Source: a virus
DNA length: 29,307 bases
Virus record (IMG/VR): IMGVR_UViG_3300032516_001279
Span: 1-29,307 of that record
Reading direction: 5' to 3' (one strand)
Below, piece by piece: positions 7,966-16,282 of this stretch (its first letter is position 1; every line of letters starts with the position of its first letter). Under the pieces are notes generated by a model, which saw nothing but the letters and a program-made list of their open reading frames with translations, searched no databases and was not told the DNA's origin. A program made the position numbers and the translations under genes.

Positions 7966-8954
7966 TCGAGTAAATTCCCTAGGCTAGTGGCAATGGTGCC
8001 GATCTGAGTACCTACCGCTGTTATGAGTGCCGCATTAATCGGGAGCGAACTCGGATTACCGGGAGCCGTACAGGTGACGGTGAGTAGCGCTATCTGCGTT
8101 GTCAAAGTCTGTAATTGAGTCATCAAGCTTTGCAACAAGGTGTTGAGATTACCCGACCCGTTATTAATCTTTATTTTGCTAGTGGCCGAATCCGCTTGGA
8201 CTACGGCCGTCCCGCCGGTCATTTTAACACCACTAGAATCAGCGACTAAAGTGTTGGACCCGTGCGCGACCGTTGCGGCCCCGGTGGTCGCGGTAAATTT
8301 CGAATTAGTCCCAAAGGCCAGACTAGCCGAAGTCCCGTCAAGCCCGCTAGTGGTGTTCCCTTGCGTCATGGCGATACCGGCCGCGTTAACGACTAGGGTA
8401 ACGTCGCCAAATTCAATTTCCACCGCGCTATCGCTTACCGCTACCTTGGCATTAGGGCCCGCTTGAAACACGGCCCTATCACCGTCAAACTGGGTCAGCA
8501 CGTTCGATAGCGACCGAAGCCCTACCAGCGCTATGCCGTCGGAAAACGAATGCAGGCGCCCGGTCGCGTTGGCGGCGGTAGAGCCCCCGCCTTGAAACCA
8601 GTTATCTAAATCCCGGTCGTTAAAAAACACCAGGCATTCGTCGCCCTTTTGCACGGGAAATGTCAAAGACGACGAACCGCCGCCAAGGAATATCACGGGA
8701 AAATCTAGGCCGGTCGGGTAGTCTAGCAGCGTTGGTACGTTGCCCTGAGTGACCGCATCATATTTAAAAATGGTCTTTTTATAATTTATCGTGATTTGCG
8801 CGGTTTGCGTTAGCGGATTAAACGATTGGATAGTACCAACGTGGTGTGAATTTAGATCTAGGTTGATCTCTTTTTTCAGTAAATTTAAAACGTCTCTAAG
8901 ACTTGGCTCGTTAGGTACGATATTGTTGCGGACGGTGGTTATGCTTATGCTCAT
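7962..8954 (-). CDS. baseplate spike protein, Gp138 N-terminal (OB-fold) type
   Basis: 330 residues. Residues ~15-110 (LLKKEINLDLNSHHVGTIQSFN, TAQITINYKK, FPVIFLGGGSSSLTFPVQKGD, LVFFNDRDLDNWFQGG) match the Gp138-type OB-fold at the base of membrane-piercing spikes. Residues ~150-270 are repetitive short beta strands (VEIEFGDVTLVVNAAGIAM, AATVAHGSNTLVADSSGVKM), consistent with a triple-stranded beta-helix needle. The C-terminus ends in a hydrophobic helical stretch (LQSLMTQLQTLTTQIALL). No His-x-His iron-binding tip is seen. It sits between the hub gene and the W-like gene, with overlaps on both sides. Confidence 0.82.
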   Translation of the reverse strand: MSISITTVRNNIVPNEPSLRDVLNLLKKEINLDLNSHHVGTIQSFNPLTQTAQITINYKKTIFKYDAVTQGNVPTLLDYPTGLDFPVIFLGGGSSSLTFPVQKGDECLVFFNDRDLDNWFQGGGSTAANATGRLHSFSDGIALVGLRSLSNVLTQFDGDRAVFQAGPNAKVAVSDSAVEIEFGDVTLVVNAAGIAMTQGNTTSGLDGTSASLAFGTNSKFTATTGAATVAHGSNTLVADSSGVKMTGGTAVVQADSATSKIKINNGSGNLNTLLQSLMTQLQTLTTQIALLTVTCTAPGNPSSLPINAALITAVGTQIGTIATSLGNLLE

Positions 8955-9814
8955 GGTACCGGCGGCACTCCCACTAGAACACGGTCAAATAAGAATTCCC
9001 CGGTGGTGATAGCCGAACCACATACGGCGCCGGATATAACGCCCCGGTGCTTTACGCCCGTAACCTTATAAACACCGTTGTATGCTTCCTCGGTTTCGCT
9101 TTGCAGATTTATTTTTTGGCCTACGCTCAAGCGCGGCTCGAAAAGCATATCAAATCGCACCACCGACGGCTCGCGTATCGGCGTACCGAGTAAGCCTGAT
9201 TCAGTATTTATGACGGTGATATCGTTTGTTTCGGCTATGTACTCGTTAGAATTGAGTGCGTTAAAAATCCCATTGTCGATAAACGCCCCGCCGCCCGTGA
9301 GCTCATCTAGGATTTTCCCAGTGTTGCCGCTATAGGCGTTGCCCTTACTTAAAACACCAGGGTATGACCCAATGGCCCCGGTGCTAGTGTGCGGCAAGTC
9401 CTTAGATATTGCGGCGATCACCGATTTTTGCGCAACGCCGGCCGGAAATTGTTGGTTAGTAGTCCCATTGGCGAAAGCAAAACCACCGTCAAAGCATTCT
9501 ATTTGGCTAATAAAATTGACGCCCTCACGTACCGACCAAGCAATATTAATACCGCCGCTAAAGGCTATCCCTAAGTCCGAGCCGTATCCGGCCTCGAATT
9601 TTAGACCGCGAAAAATCCCGGTGTCAAACACGTTAAAGCGTATCTGGTTACGGTTTTCAGGCGATAAATTGTAGACACGAAATTGCGCAACGTTAGCCGA
9701 GGTTAGCGTATTTCGCGTTATATCAAATTCGACCGTGAAAGGCGGCCCGATCTTAATCGTTTTGCCGCTTGCGGTTTCAATTGATAGTAAGTAATTTCGC
9801 CCAAATTTAATCAC
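8951..9814 (-). CDS. baseplate hub protein (gp27/gpD-like)
   Basis: 287 residues, predicted mostly beta. The opening (FGRNYLLSIETASGKTIKIGPPFTVEFDITRNTLTSANVAQFRVYNLS) is a common start of myophage hub proteins, with the NLSPENRNQI motif. Later come AGYGSDLGIAFSGGINIA and MLFEPRLSVGQKINLQSETEEAYNGVYKVTGVKHRGVISG, typical of the hub's tube-like second domain. A trimer of this protein would join the tube to the spike encoded next. Its start overlaps the plug gene by four bases and its end overlaps the spike gene. Confidence 0.75.
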   Translation of the reverse strand: MIKFGRNYLLSIETASGKTIKIGPPFTVEFDITRNTLTSANVAQFRVYNLSPENRNQIRFNVFDTGIFRGLKFEAGYGSDLGIAFSGGINIAWSVREGVNFISQIECFDGGFAFANGTTNQQFPAGVAQKSVIAAISKDLPHTSTGAIGSYPGVLSKGNAYSGNTGKILDELTGGGAFIDNGIFNALNSNEYIAETNDITVINTESGLLGTPIREPSVVRFDMLFEPRLSVGQKINLQSETEEAYNGVYKVTGVKHRGVISGAVCGSAITTGEFLFDRVLVGVPPVP

Positions 9815-10155
9815 TTCGTTAGGTATTCCGCATATGCCGCTACTTCGGCTGCACTAAGGATATATAGCTGAGAGGCCCCCGAGGAAAAATCCTTTTGCTG
9901 GCTAGGCTCCCTGTTTCCGGCAGAAAAACAGCCAAGCCCAAAGGGTATTTTATTGCGAAACTGGTTAAGCATATTCGGCGAATTCGTGATGCGCATACCG
10001 CGCAAAATAAATTTAGTCTGGTAGGTTATCGAATTGATAAACCAACCAAGCTGCATAGGCCGAAAGTAAATGGTCATATCAAACGAAGTCCCGTCCTGTA
10101 ACACCAGCGTTCTAGTTTGCAGGGGGTTAGACGTGATTTGCTGAATCAGGTACAT
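9811..10155 (-). CDS. baseplate plug protein, Pam3 gp18-like
   Basis: 114 residues. The pattern MYLIQQITSNPLQTRTLVLQDG, then YFRPMQLGWFINS, FILRGMRI, NMLNQFRNKIPFGLGCFS, and SGASQLYILSAAEVAAY fits the small beta-barrel family described as the baseplate plug in cyanophage Pam3. The family closes the tube end within the hub before ejection. The ATG shares a base with the end of the Dit-like gene and the stop overlaps the hub gene. Confidence 0.72.
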   Translation of the reverse strand: MYLIQQITSNPLQTRTLVLQDGTSFDMTIYFRPMQLGWFINSITYQTKFILRGMRITNSPNMLNQFRNKIPFGLGCFSAGNREPSQQKDFSSGASQLYILSAAEVAAYAEYLTK

Positions 10156-11018
10156 TAGGGCGCCCCCATTGAACTAAGCGCACTAGGTAGCGAAGTGGAC
10201 GCAGCCCCCGACGAGCTCCCAAGGTTCGTGGCCGCCGCGCCTTGAGCGCTCGCCCGGCCCGATAGCGTGGCACTTAGGCTGCCCGTAGTGGTGGACGCAG
10301 TTCTTATCTGCTTAAACGTCACTTCAAAATCGGTTATAACATCGGTCGATGCGTCCTGAATTGCTCTTAGCGATTTGATCGCCATATCCTGAAAAACCGC
10401 CCACGGTGTTTGGACGGTGAAAAGTTGTCTACTAGAATAATAGCCGTAAAATTGCTGAAACATTACTTGCTGTTTATTCTGGTTTGCCTCAGGCGATAAA
10501 ACACCTTGGCCGTTGATGACGCTTTCGCCGCCTTGCCCCGTGAGGTTATTCCAAGCGCTCACCGCCGAATTTTTTACCGCTTGGGCGACCTGATATAGCT
10601 GGAATGCTTCGGCGTAGGCTATCTGCGCTGTGACCGATATTTTCGGTACATATGCGCCAATGGTAGTGAGTTTATCAGCGGCAAATTTCACCGGCTTTAA
10701 AAAAGACGGGGTGACGTCGTTTAATTCGCCAATAAAGCCATGAGTAGTGATGATGACCGGCTTTAGCGCAATCTGATCTTGCCTTGCGGTGTTGTCCTCA
10801 ACATAATGGTCGGTGATATCGCTTTCGAGTAATGCAGTCTGTTCGCCCTCATAGTGAAACAGCAACGCCGCCGGCTGCGCCGCTGTTGACACTGTTCCAT
10901 CGTCGTCTGGGTCATTTTGTGGCTGATAGCCGATGGTCGATTGCGGCGATACTAACACCAGATTAGAAAGTGCTGTTGCCGTGGTTGTGATCGGGCCTAG
11001 GGCCGATAAATTTGGCAT
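10155..11018 (-). CDS. Dit-like inner baseplate ring protein
   Basis: 287 residues. The segment LLESDITDHYVEDNTARQDQIALKPVIITTHGFIGEL matches the N-terminal signature of Dit-like tail proteins (x-TDH-x-VE-x-x-x-x-x-x-DH). A helical middle (ISVTAQIAYAEAFQLYQVAQAVKNS) and a beta block around FTVQTPWAVFQDMAIKSLRAIQD, then VITDFEVTFKQI, follow. The last 45 residues are Ser/Ala/Gly-rich and probably flexible. Position directly after the tape measure and before plug and hub agrees with a ring joining the tube to the hub. ATG 11018 shares a base with the tape-measure stop. Confidence 0.72.
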   Translation of the reverse strand: MPNLSALGPITTTATALSNLVLVSPQSTIGYQPQNDPDDDGTVSTAAQPAALLFHYEGEQTALLESDITDHYVEDNTARQDQIALKPVIITTHGFIGELNDVTPSFLKPVKFAADKLTTIGAYVPKISVTAQIAYAEAFQLYQVAQAVKNSAVSAWNNLTGQGGESVINGQGVLSPEANQNKQQVMFQQFYGYYSSRQLFTVQTPWAVFQDMAIKSLRAIQDASTDVITDFEVTFKQIRTASTTTGSLSATLSGRASAQGAAATNLGSSSGAASTSLPSALSSMGAP

Positions 11019-12604
11019 TAGGTGACTTGCCCCTGTGCAAACATCTGCCGGTAGGTTTGCTGTACGGCTACTTTGACGGAATCGGCCGTTTTCTTAGGGT
11101 CCGTCCCGTCGTGTTGGAAATTCAGGCTTTGGCTGACATTAACGTTTTGGGTGTTCCCGCCCCCGGCCGAAGCAACGGCCGGCATAGGCGGCACAATGGA
11201 TTTTGGGGTGGGCATGAGCGGCGATTGCGGCATCACTAGGCGAAGCGGCGGCGCGGCCGAGGGCGCAGCCGAAGCGCCCTTAAACCCCGCCGGCGGCGCG
11301 GCCGAGGGCGCAGCCGAAGCGCCCTTAAACCCCGCCGGCGGGGCTCCGGGCGGTGTGACCGGCGCGGCCCTCGGGGCTTGGTAGGTACGCGGCGCCGCCG
11401 CTGGGGCGCCTTTAACCGCCGGGGCCGGCGCCGCACCGGGGGCGGCGATGATCGGATGGACGCTTATCTTACCGTCCTCGATGCTGATCTTAAGTGGTGT
11501 TTTCAAAAACTCCATAAGGCCGGCTTCCGGCTTGCCGTTATTGTTCGCGCCAAGCCCTTTTAACGCTGCCTCAAATTGCTTTTGCTGTTGTGGCGTAGTG
11601 GTCGATTTATAATCACCACCCGTAAAGAGCTCACCAATGCCAGCCGCCGCTGAGACAATGGACGCAATTAGCGCGGGGTATGCCGAAGCATATTCGGCCG
11701 CTGTTTGCTTGGCTACGTCGCCTTTTTTATCAGGCGGCGCATCGGTGATTTTCTTTAGATCATTAACCGCCGTAGTTAGGCCCCCTATAAGGGTAGACCA
11801 ACCGTCGACCATTTTACCGATCCATTCGAACAAGTGGCCGGTTTCCGCAAGCTTGGTAAACGCTTCGGCTAGTGTAATCACTTTGCCGGTTATTTTCGTC
11901 AAGTCTTGAACTAGCTGGCCGCCGTGCGCCGCGTTAAAGCGCCCAAAGGCCATTTCCATGGTGGTACCTAAATTCGACCACGCGATATTGGATTTATTTA
12001 GGCTGGCTACTTCGTTTTCGTTATAGGTAGGCGCCTTGGCCAGCGCTTGCGGGTTAAAGGCGTCCTTTGACACGGCCGCGATCATATCATCACCAAGGCC
12101 GAAGCTTTTTAGCACTTCGTTCCTAAGCGGAATGCTTTTTTCGCGCTTGGCGTATTCCGATAACCGCTGCAAAAGTAACTCCGGTTGACGTGCGAACCGA
12201 TCGACGTCCTCCCTAGAAAACCCGCCGGTTAACCGCGCCACTTGCGCTAGACCCTTTGGGGCCCCTTCGCCCATAAGCGTTTTTGTCATAGTGGCGGATA
12301 GCGATTTAAATGAGCTCTCGACCGATTTGTTCGCTACGCCCACTTGCTGCGCCGCGTACATATAGCGTTGGATGGTTTGAGTGCCGCCGCCTAGTAGCGT
12401 GTTGAAATTCGTTAGGTCGGTGCCGCGCTGGCCAGACTGCGCAAAAACCCGCTCTAGGGCGTAGAAAACACCAACTAGAGCGGCCTTGGCCTCAAGCGAC
12501 ATGGACGCAGTTTCCTTGAGGCCCTTTTGTACGCCCGTGAGTGAACCCATGGTTTTTTCGGCGCCTTGGATACCGATATCCAAAAATAAATCACCGATTT
12601 TCAC
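11018..12604 (-). CDS. tail tape measure protein
   Basis: 528 residues from GTG 12604, with GGGAG just upstream. The N-terminus (KIGDLFLDIGIQGAEKTMGSL) is the usual tape-measure start; long amphipathic helices follow (residues ~20-260), including a FNTLLGGGTQTIQRYMYAAQQVGV segment typical of this family. A hydrophobic stretch lies near residues 305-325. The C-terminal 130 residues are Pro/Ala-rich with a tandem PPAGFKGASAAPSA repeat, then GGGNTQNVNVSQSLNFQHDG. The length is short for a tape measure, so a short contractile tail is implied. It follows the frameshifted chaperone gene by six bases, as normal. Confidence 0.85.
   Translation of the reverse strand: MKIGDLFLDIGIQGAEKTMGSLTGVQKGLKETASMSLEAKAALVGVFYALERVFAQSGQRGTDLTNFNTLLGGGTQTIQRYMYAAQQVGVANKSVESSFKSLSATMTKTLMGEGAPKGLAQVARLTGGFSREDVDRFARQPELLLQRLSEYAKREKSIPLRNEVLKSFGLGDDMIAAVSKDAFNPQALAKAPTYNENEVASLNKSNIAWSNLGTTMEMAFGRFNAAHGGQLVQDLTKITGKVITLAEAFTKLAETGHLFEWIGKMVDGWSTLIGGLTTAVNDLKKITDAPPDKKGDVAKQTAAEYASAYPALIASIVSAAAGIGELFTGGDYKSTTTPQQQKQFEAALKGLGANNNGKPEAGLMEFLKTPLKISIEDGKISVHPIIAAPGAAPAPAVKGAPAAAPRTYQAPRAAPVTPPGAPPAGFKGASAAPSAAPPAGFKGASAAPSAAPPLRLVMPQSPLMPTPKSIVPPMPAVASAGGGNTQNVNVSQSLNFQHDGTDPKKTADSVKVAVQQTYRQMFAQGQVT
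11246..11335. repeat. two 45-bp tandem repeats in the tape-measure gene
   Basis: Two near-identical 45-bp units lie side by side; the word GCGCGGCCGA recurs at 11251 and 11296. The period is a multiple of three and encodes a 15-residue unit (PPAGFKGASAAPSA-type) twice in the Pro/Ala-rich linker. Such repeats can vary in number without shifting the frame. Confidence 0.85.
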
Positions 12605-12610
12605 CTTGGG

Positions 12611-12853
12611 TCACTCCCGTTTAGAATTCAGATCAACATATGCTTGCTCATAATCACCGCAAAAACCTTCATATGCAAGCGCTTGTAAAACCGTTCTAGC
12701 GTCCATTTCGGCCGCGTCCGCTATCGACCGGGCGTACCCGGCTTTGCAAAGTCTAAAGTACACTAGCAGGTTATCGTCCTCTGCCTCTATTGCGGGGTAG
12801 CGCCTACCATCGTTGCTAGGTTTGTTCGATACTCGGCAAAGAGGCTTTTCGCG
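12611..12853 (-). CDS. tail assembly chaperone, frameshift-made extension
   Basis: An 80-residue frame that lies at -1 relative to the 133-aa chaperone gene and has no good start of its own. It contains RRYPAIEAEDDNLLVYFRLC, then ALAYEGFCGDYEQAYVDLN, the pattern of the second part of G/GT-type tail chaperones (x-LLxYYKLCKxGY ... LExExFxxDYExAF). Joined by a -1 shift at 12853-12859, the product would be 112 + 80 = 192 residues. It ends seven bases before the tape-measure start, whose protein both chaperone forms are known to coat in other phages. Confidence 0.78.
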   Translation of the reverse strand, partial: REKPLCRVSNKPSNDGRRYPAIEAEDDNLLVYFRLCKAGYARSIADAAEMDARTVLQALAYEGFCGDYEQAYVDLNSKRE

Positions 12854-13188
12854 AAAGGGGCGATGTTTTCCTTGGCGACCTCTAGGCTAACTTGCACATA
12901 GTCTTGACGCGCCGAAACGGGCTCGAAAGTATGGTCATCAATCTTTAGATCGCCCTTTCCGCCGTCATATGTGCAACGCTTTAGGCACTCGTTTAACGCC
13001 GCTTCCACTTCGAGAGACGAAAACCCAACGCAGAAAAAATCCTTAAGGAAGCTTCCTACGTCTAAAGAGCCCTGCATAGCTACGCCGCGAATTTCGCGAA
13101 GCAGCGCTTGCCATAGGTTCTTGGAAACCGCAAAAGGCGCTGGTGCCACTTTCAGCACCGCCCCGCTTGGTAGAGTAATAGACCGCAT
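12787..13188 (-). CDS. tail assembly chaperone (short form)
   Basis: 133 residues. It opens RSITLPSGAVLKVAPAPFAVSKNLWQALLREI, a common start of myophage tail chaperones, and has FFCVGFSSLEVEAALNECLKRC and VSARQDYVQVSLEVAKENI. Located between tube and tape measure, the fixed place of this gene pair. A slippery heptamer near its end lets a fraction of ribosomes shift into the -1 frame and make the long form. The start is ATG 13188 with AAAGGTG just upstream. Confidence 0.8.
   Translation of the reverse strand: MRSITLPSGAVLKVAPAPFAVSKNLWQALLREIRGVAMQGSLDVGSFLKDFFCVGFSSLEVEAALNECLKRCTYDGGKGDLKIDDHTFEPVSARQDYVQVSLEVAKENIAPFAKSLFAEYRTNLATMVGATPQ
12853..12859 (-). promoter_or_regulatory. -1 ribosomal frameshift site CCCTTTC
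   Basis: On the minus strand the bases are C CCT TTC in the zero frame (GCC CCT TTC GCG). This is a full X-XXY-YYZ slippery heptamer: both tRNAs can re-pair as CCC TTT. It lies within the only stretch where the zero and -1 frames are both open (about 100 bases) and leads into the conserved chaperone extension. Confidence 0.75.
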
Positions 13189-13204
13189 AAAACACCTTTA
13201 ACCC

Positions 13205-13660
13205 TTAGGTTAGCGCCCTTGGCGAATTCGAGAATTTCATGTAGTAAGTTGCAACGGATTGCTCGGGCTGACCCTCGACATTCGTTTTTCCTTCTACCTG
13301 TTTGGTGAAAATACCACCCGATAAAATGTAAGTATCGCTGGTGATTTTCCCGGCGCCGTCGCCGATCTTTTTGATAAATTGCCCGATAAGCAAAACCGTT
13401 CCGGCGAAATTGTTTTGCTGTTGTGATAGCAAGTTATTTAAAAACTTGTCATCATTCGAGCCCCTGACAACGTGAATTTCTACTTCACATTGCTTGCCAC
13501 TTTCGTTTAGGCCGTAAATGGAATTCCCATTTTTACCCGTTTTAACGTTAGCGATCTCATTTGGGAATTTCAACACCACGCAATCGCCGATAGCTAGATC
13601 AGCTAGAACGGTGTTGTTAATGTTGATAGTATCCGAACCGGATAAGGCTACAGCGGGCAT
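13205..13660 (-). CDS. tail tube protein (DUF3277-like)
   Basis: 151 residues. The protein is beta-rich with one helix: ININNTVLADLAIGDCVVLKFPN, IANVKTGKNGNSIYGLNESGKQCEVEIHVVRGSNDDKFLNNLL and GAGKITSDTYILSGGIFTK. The sequence EIxVxRGSxDDxFLN and the order directly after the sheath gene match the DUF3277 tube family of DUF3383-sheath phages. It would stack as hexamers to form the rigid tube. AAAAAGGA lies ten bases upstream of ATG 13660. Confidence 0.8.
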   Translation of the reverse strand: MPAVALSGSDTININNTVLADLAIGDCVVLKFPNEIANVKTGKNGNSIYGLNESGKQCEVEIHVVRGSNDDKFLNNLLSQQQNNFAGTVLLIGQFIKKIGDGAGKITSDTYILSGGIFTKQVEGKTNVEGQPEQSVATYYMKFSNSPRALT

Positions 13661-13686
13661 AGTTTAAATTCCTTTTTCAAAAAAGG

Positions 13687-14814
13687 TTAGGCGTTGATGT
13701 TAACGACAACCGTAGACGATTGGATCGCGCCGGCTTCCTTGATCGCGATTTGAATAAGCGGCGCCTTGCGGGCCACACGGTCGACTTGGCTTTGCGTTGC
13801 GACGGGCGCCGAATAAATGTAGTAACCCCGCTGCGAAATATTCTGCAAAAGGTCCGATTGGCTGCCAAAGGAAATGGGCGAAGTCCATGAGCCTGGCGCC
13901 ATGTACTGATTAGACACGCCTTGCTCGCACACGTTGCGGTAGGCGCCTTTGAGGCCGTCCATGCCTGCTTCGGTTTGCGGGATTTTAGTGGACGCTTGCG
14001 CGAGGAAATTAAATCCCGCCACTTCCAAGGCGCCGACAAACCAGCCAAGGTTATACACTTGGTCGAAAAATTGGTTTTTACCCGAGCAATAGACTTTCGC
14101 CACGCCCTGCAAACTCGGGTAGGTGTCCGCCCCGGCTGCAACGGCCAGGTTAAGGTAGGTTTGGGTGATACTTGGATCGGGCTGAACGCCGGCCAAGTCC
14201 TTTAGGTGCATGGTTTGGGTGGTGTTAGACCCAGAAAAATTGGTCGAAAGGGCGCGGCCGGCGTAGGACGCTTGAAATAGCAAGGCGTCTAGGTCGGCCG
14301 CTGCGCCGTAGTACAGCCCGCGAGAGTGGGAAAAATTGCCGGTTTGGAGCAAGTCAAGTGACCCGCCCGATTGGATGGACGCGGAAGCACGTTGGACGAA
14401 AAACGCCACTTTATTAAGCGCTTGTACTACAGCGGCGGCGGCAAGCATGTCGACTTGGCTTTCGATCGCCGTCGATTGAACACCAAAATACTGCACTAGG
14501 TCTTTTGTGCGCGTAACAGCGTCGGCCAGTGTTTCGCTTGAAAGGAAAGGAATCACCACTAGGTAGCCGTCGGCGCCCAAAATGTTTGGTTGCTGCGAAA
14601 AAATCGCTAGGGCCTGCTTATACGTGATCGACGTCGAACCAAAGTCGGTAGCCACTTCGGTCGGCTCTAAATAGATTTTATAGCCAAGGCTCCCGAAACT
14701 CATACCGGGCGTGTCGCCGGAAAATATCGCGAGGTTACTGGTGTTGAATGCGCTGACACCGTTGGGAGTGGCGGAAACAGAAATATTAATTACGTTCGAT
14801 AGCTCTAATTGCAT
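13687..14814 (-). CDS. contractile tail sheath protein (DUF3383-like)
   Basis: 375 residues, the usual size of the short sheath class. The opening NVINISVSATPNGVSAFNTSNLAIFS and FGSTSITYKQALAIFSQQPN, then GYLVVIPF, follow the DUF3383 family; later NFSHSRGLYYG, FLAQASTKIPQTEAGMDGLKGAYRN, and the C-terminal SQVDRVARKAPLIQIAIKEAGAIQSSTVVVNIN. The final VVVNIN strand is the part that exchanges between neighbouring sheath subunits. A sheath gene makes the particle a myovirus. It lies between the S74 fibre gene and the tube gene. Confidence 0.85.
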   Translation of the reverse strand: MQLELSNVINISVSATPNGVSAFNTSNLAIFSGDTPGMSFGSLGYKIYLEPTEVATDFGSTSITYKQALAIFSQQPNILGADGYLVVIPFLSSETLADAVTRTKDLVQYFGVQSTAIESQVDMLAAAAVVQALNKVAFFVQRASASIQSGGSLDLLQTGNFSHSRGLYYGAAADLDALLFQASYAGRALSTNFSGSNTTQTMHLKDLAGVQPDPSITQTYLNLAVAAGADTYPSLQGVAKVYCSGKNQFFDQVYNLGWFVGALEVAGFNFLAQASTKIPQTEAGMDGLKGAYRNVCEQGVSNQYMAPGSWTSPISFGSQSDLLQNISQRGYYIYSAPVATQSQVDRVARKAPLIQIAIKEAGAIQSSTVVVNINA

Positions 14815-14827
14815 GGTATCCCCTTAT

Positions 14828-16282
14828 TTATTTTTTCGCTGCTAAGGCCGATTCTAAACGATCTATTTTCGCTGACAACGCTTGCAAGGCATTTACTAGA
14901 GCCCATTGGATATGATCGGGCTCAATAGACAATAAATCGACGTGTTCACAATGCTGGCTTTTCGCAAATGCCTCTCGCGCTTGGCCGTATTGTGCTTTTT
15001 CCTCGGTTTGTTTTGCAATGCCCTCATGGTCATCGGCCGACAATTCCGGCCAATGCCTCGCCGGTAATTGCTTGCAAGCGCGTTTGACCGCCTTAGACTT
15101 GACGGCCTCGGGTAAGATCTTTTGGAGCTCTTGAGCGATAAGGCCAACATGCTCCACACCGGCATCGGCCCCTAGAGCGTTGTCCGCTTTGTAGCGGTAG
15201 CGAATCGGCCGTAGGCGCAAAACCTCGTCAAGGCCCCGGTGGTATTCGCCCTGCACGTCTTTAAGGCGGGCATCCGAAAACGTCGCCCACGCGCCGCCGC
15301 CCGTTTTGCTCGCAGTACCGTTAACTGAAATGGTGTCGGTAGGCGTACCCGCGCCAAGCATTAACTGGCCGTTGATATCAAAATGCGAAAGTACGGTATA
15401 GTTAGGGTCACAAAGTTGTAGTAGGTCGTAAGTCTGCACCGGGCTAGCTACGACACGAACGCCGCGAGCGGCGCTAGAGCCGTCGGCGCCTAGCGTCAAG
15501 TGACGCCCAAGCCGGCCAACTATGGACACGTCCTGATAGGCGCCGAGGTTATCCGAAAATTGGCAAAATGGGGTAGATGACACCATAGTTAGGGCAAAGC
15601 CCTGGTACGTGGTAAATCCCATTTGGAATGCGGTGCCAATCCGGTTGACCCAACAAAACTCGTTGTTCGGCGCTGTTGCCTGCATGGCCAGGGCGGTTAG
15701 GCTTCCGGCGTTATCGCGAAGTGCCAGAGTGTTAGCCGTTGCGGCCGTGGTTGCAGCTAACACCGCCGCCGTTGCCGTTGCGACGTTCGCGGCCGTTGCG
15801 CCCCCTACGGTGTTAATGGCTAGGGTAAGGGTAGGCCCGCCGCTCCCAACGCTCCCAGTAGCATCGCCGCCGATCGCGAGCGCGGTGGGGCCGGGAGGCC
15901 CCTCGGGGCCGATAATGGAAAAGCCCATGGGCCAATGCCCACCGGACTTTGGCCCATAAAACATATCATGAACGCTGTCAAAAAAATAATCACCGTTAGT
16001 TCCGACGCTATCCGACGGGGCCGCCGTGCCCGAAATGATGGTTTTGCCGTCAGTCCCGTTGGTGCCGGGATTACCTTGGGCGCCTTGAGCGCCTTGGGGC
16101 CCTTGGGCGCCTTGAGCGCTTTTGTAGGCTAGGGCCGTCCAAACCGAAGCGCCGTCGCCAATTTTGAATTTGTTGGTATCGGTTTCAAAGCCAATTTCAC
16201 CCGCAAGCAAAACGGGATTGGCGGTAGTCCATGCCGCCGCCGTTCCGCCGCGTTGCTGCATTCGTTTTAATTCTTCGGTCAT
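14828..16282 (-). CDS. tail fibre with collagen-like segment and S74 self-cleaving chaperone
   Basis: 484 residues. Residues ~1-55 (RGGTAAAWTTANPVLLAGEIGFETDTNKFKIGDG) form the phage fibre attachment module; ~56-80 are collagen-like Gly-x-Gln/Pro triplets; the centre is Ala/Thr-rich then beta-rich. From Ser336 comes a peptidase S74 intramolecular chaperone (SDARLKD, EVLRLRPIRYRYK, HVGLIAQELQKILPEAV, ending in ALVNALQALSAKIDRLESAL). These domains trimerise the fibre and cut themselves off at the Ser-Asp bond. About 50 extra charged residues (~396-447) split the S74 domain. The gene lies between tail completion and sheath, away from the other fibres; its start overlaps the upstream gene as ATGA. 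Confidence 0.85.
   Translation of the reverse strand: MTEELKRMQQRGGTAAAWTTANPVLLAGEIGFETDTNKFKIGDGASVWTALAYKSAQGAQGPQGAQGAQGNPGTNGTDGKTIISGTAAPSDSVGTNGDYFFDSVHDMFYGPKSGGHWPMGFSIIGPEGPPGPTALAIGGDATGSVGSGGPTLTLAINTVGGATAANVATATAAVLAATTAATANTLALRDNAGSLTALAMQATAPNNEFCWVNRIGTAFQMGFTTYQGFALTMVSSTPFCQFSDNLGAYQDVSIVGRLGRHLTLGADGSSAARGVRVVASPVQTYDLLQLCDPNYTVLSHFDINGQLMLGAGTPTDTISVNGTASKTGGGAWATFSDARLKDVQGEYHRGLDEVLRLRPIRYRYKADNALGADAGVEHVGLIAQELQKILPEAVKSKAVKRACKQLPARHWPELSADDHEGIAKQTEEKAQYGQAREAFAKSQHCEHVDLLSIEPDHIQWALVNALQALSAKIDRLESALAAKK

Noticed and set aside
12604-12613. Direct fusion of tail chaperone and tape measure
   Set aside because: The extension frame stops at 12611 before the GTG of the tape measure, so they are separate.
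13671-13686. CCTTTTTCAAAAAAGG near-palindrome between sheath and tube
   Set aside because: Weak A/T stem that simply contains the tube ribosome site; no GC-rich stem, so not called a terminator.
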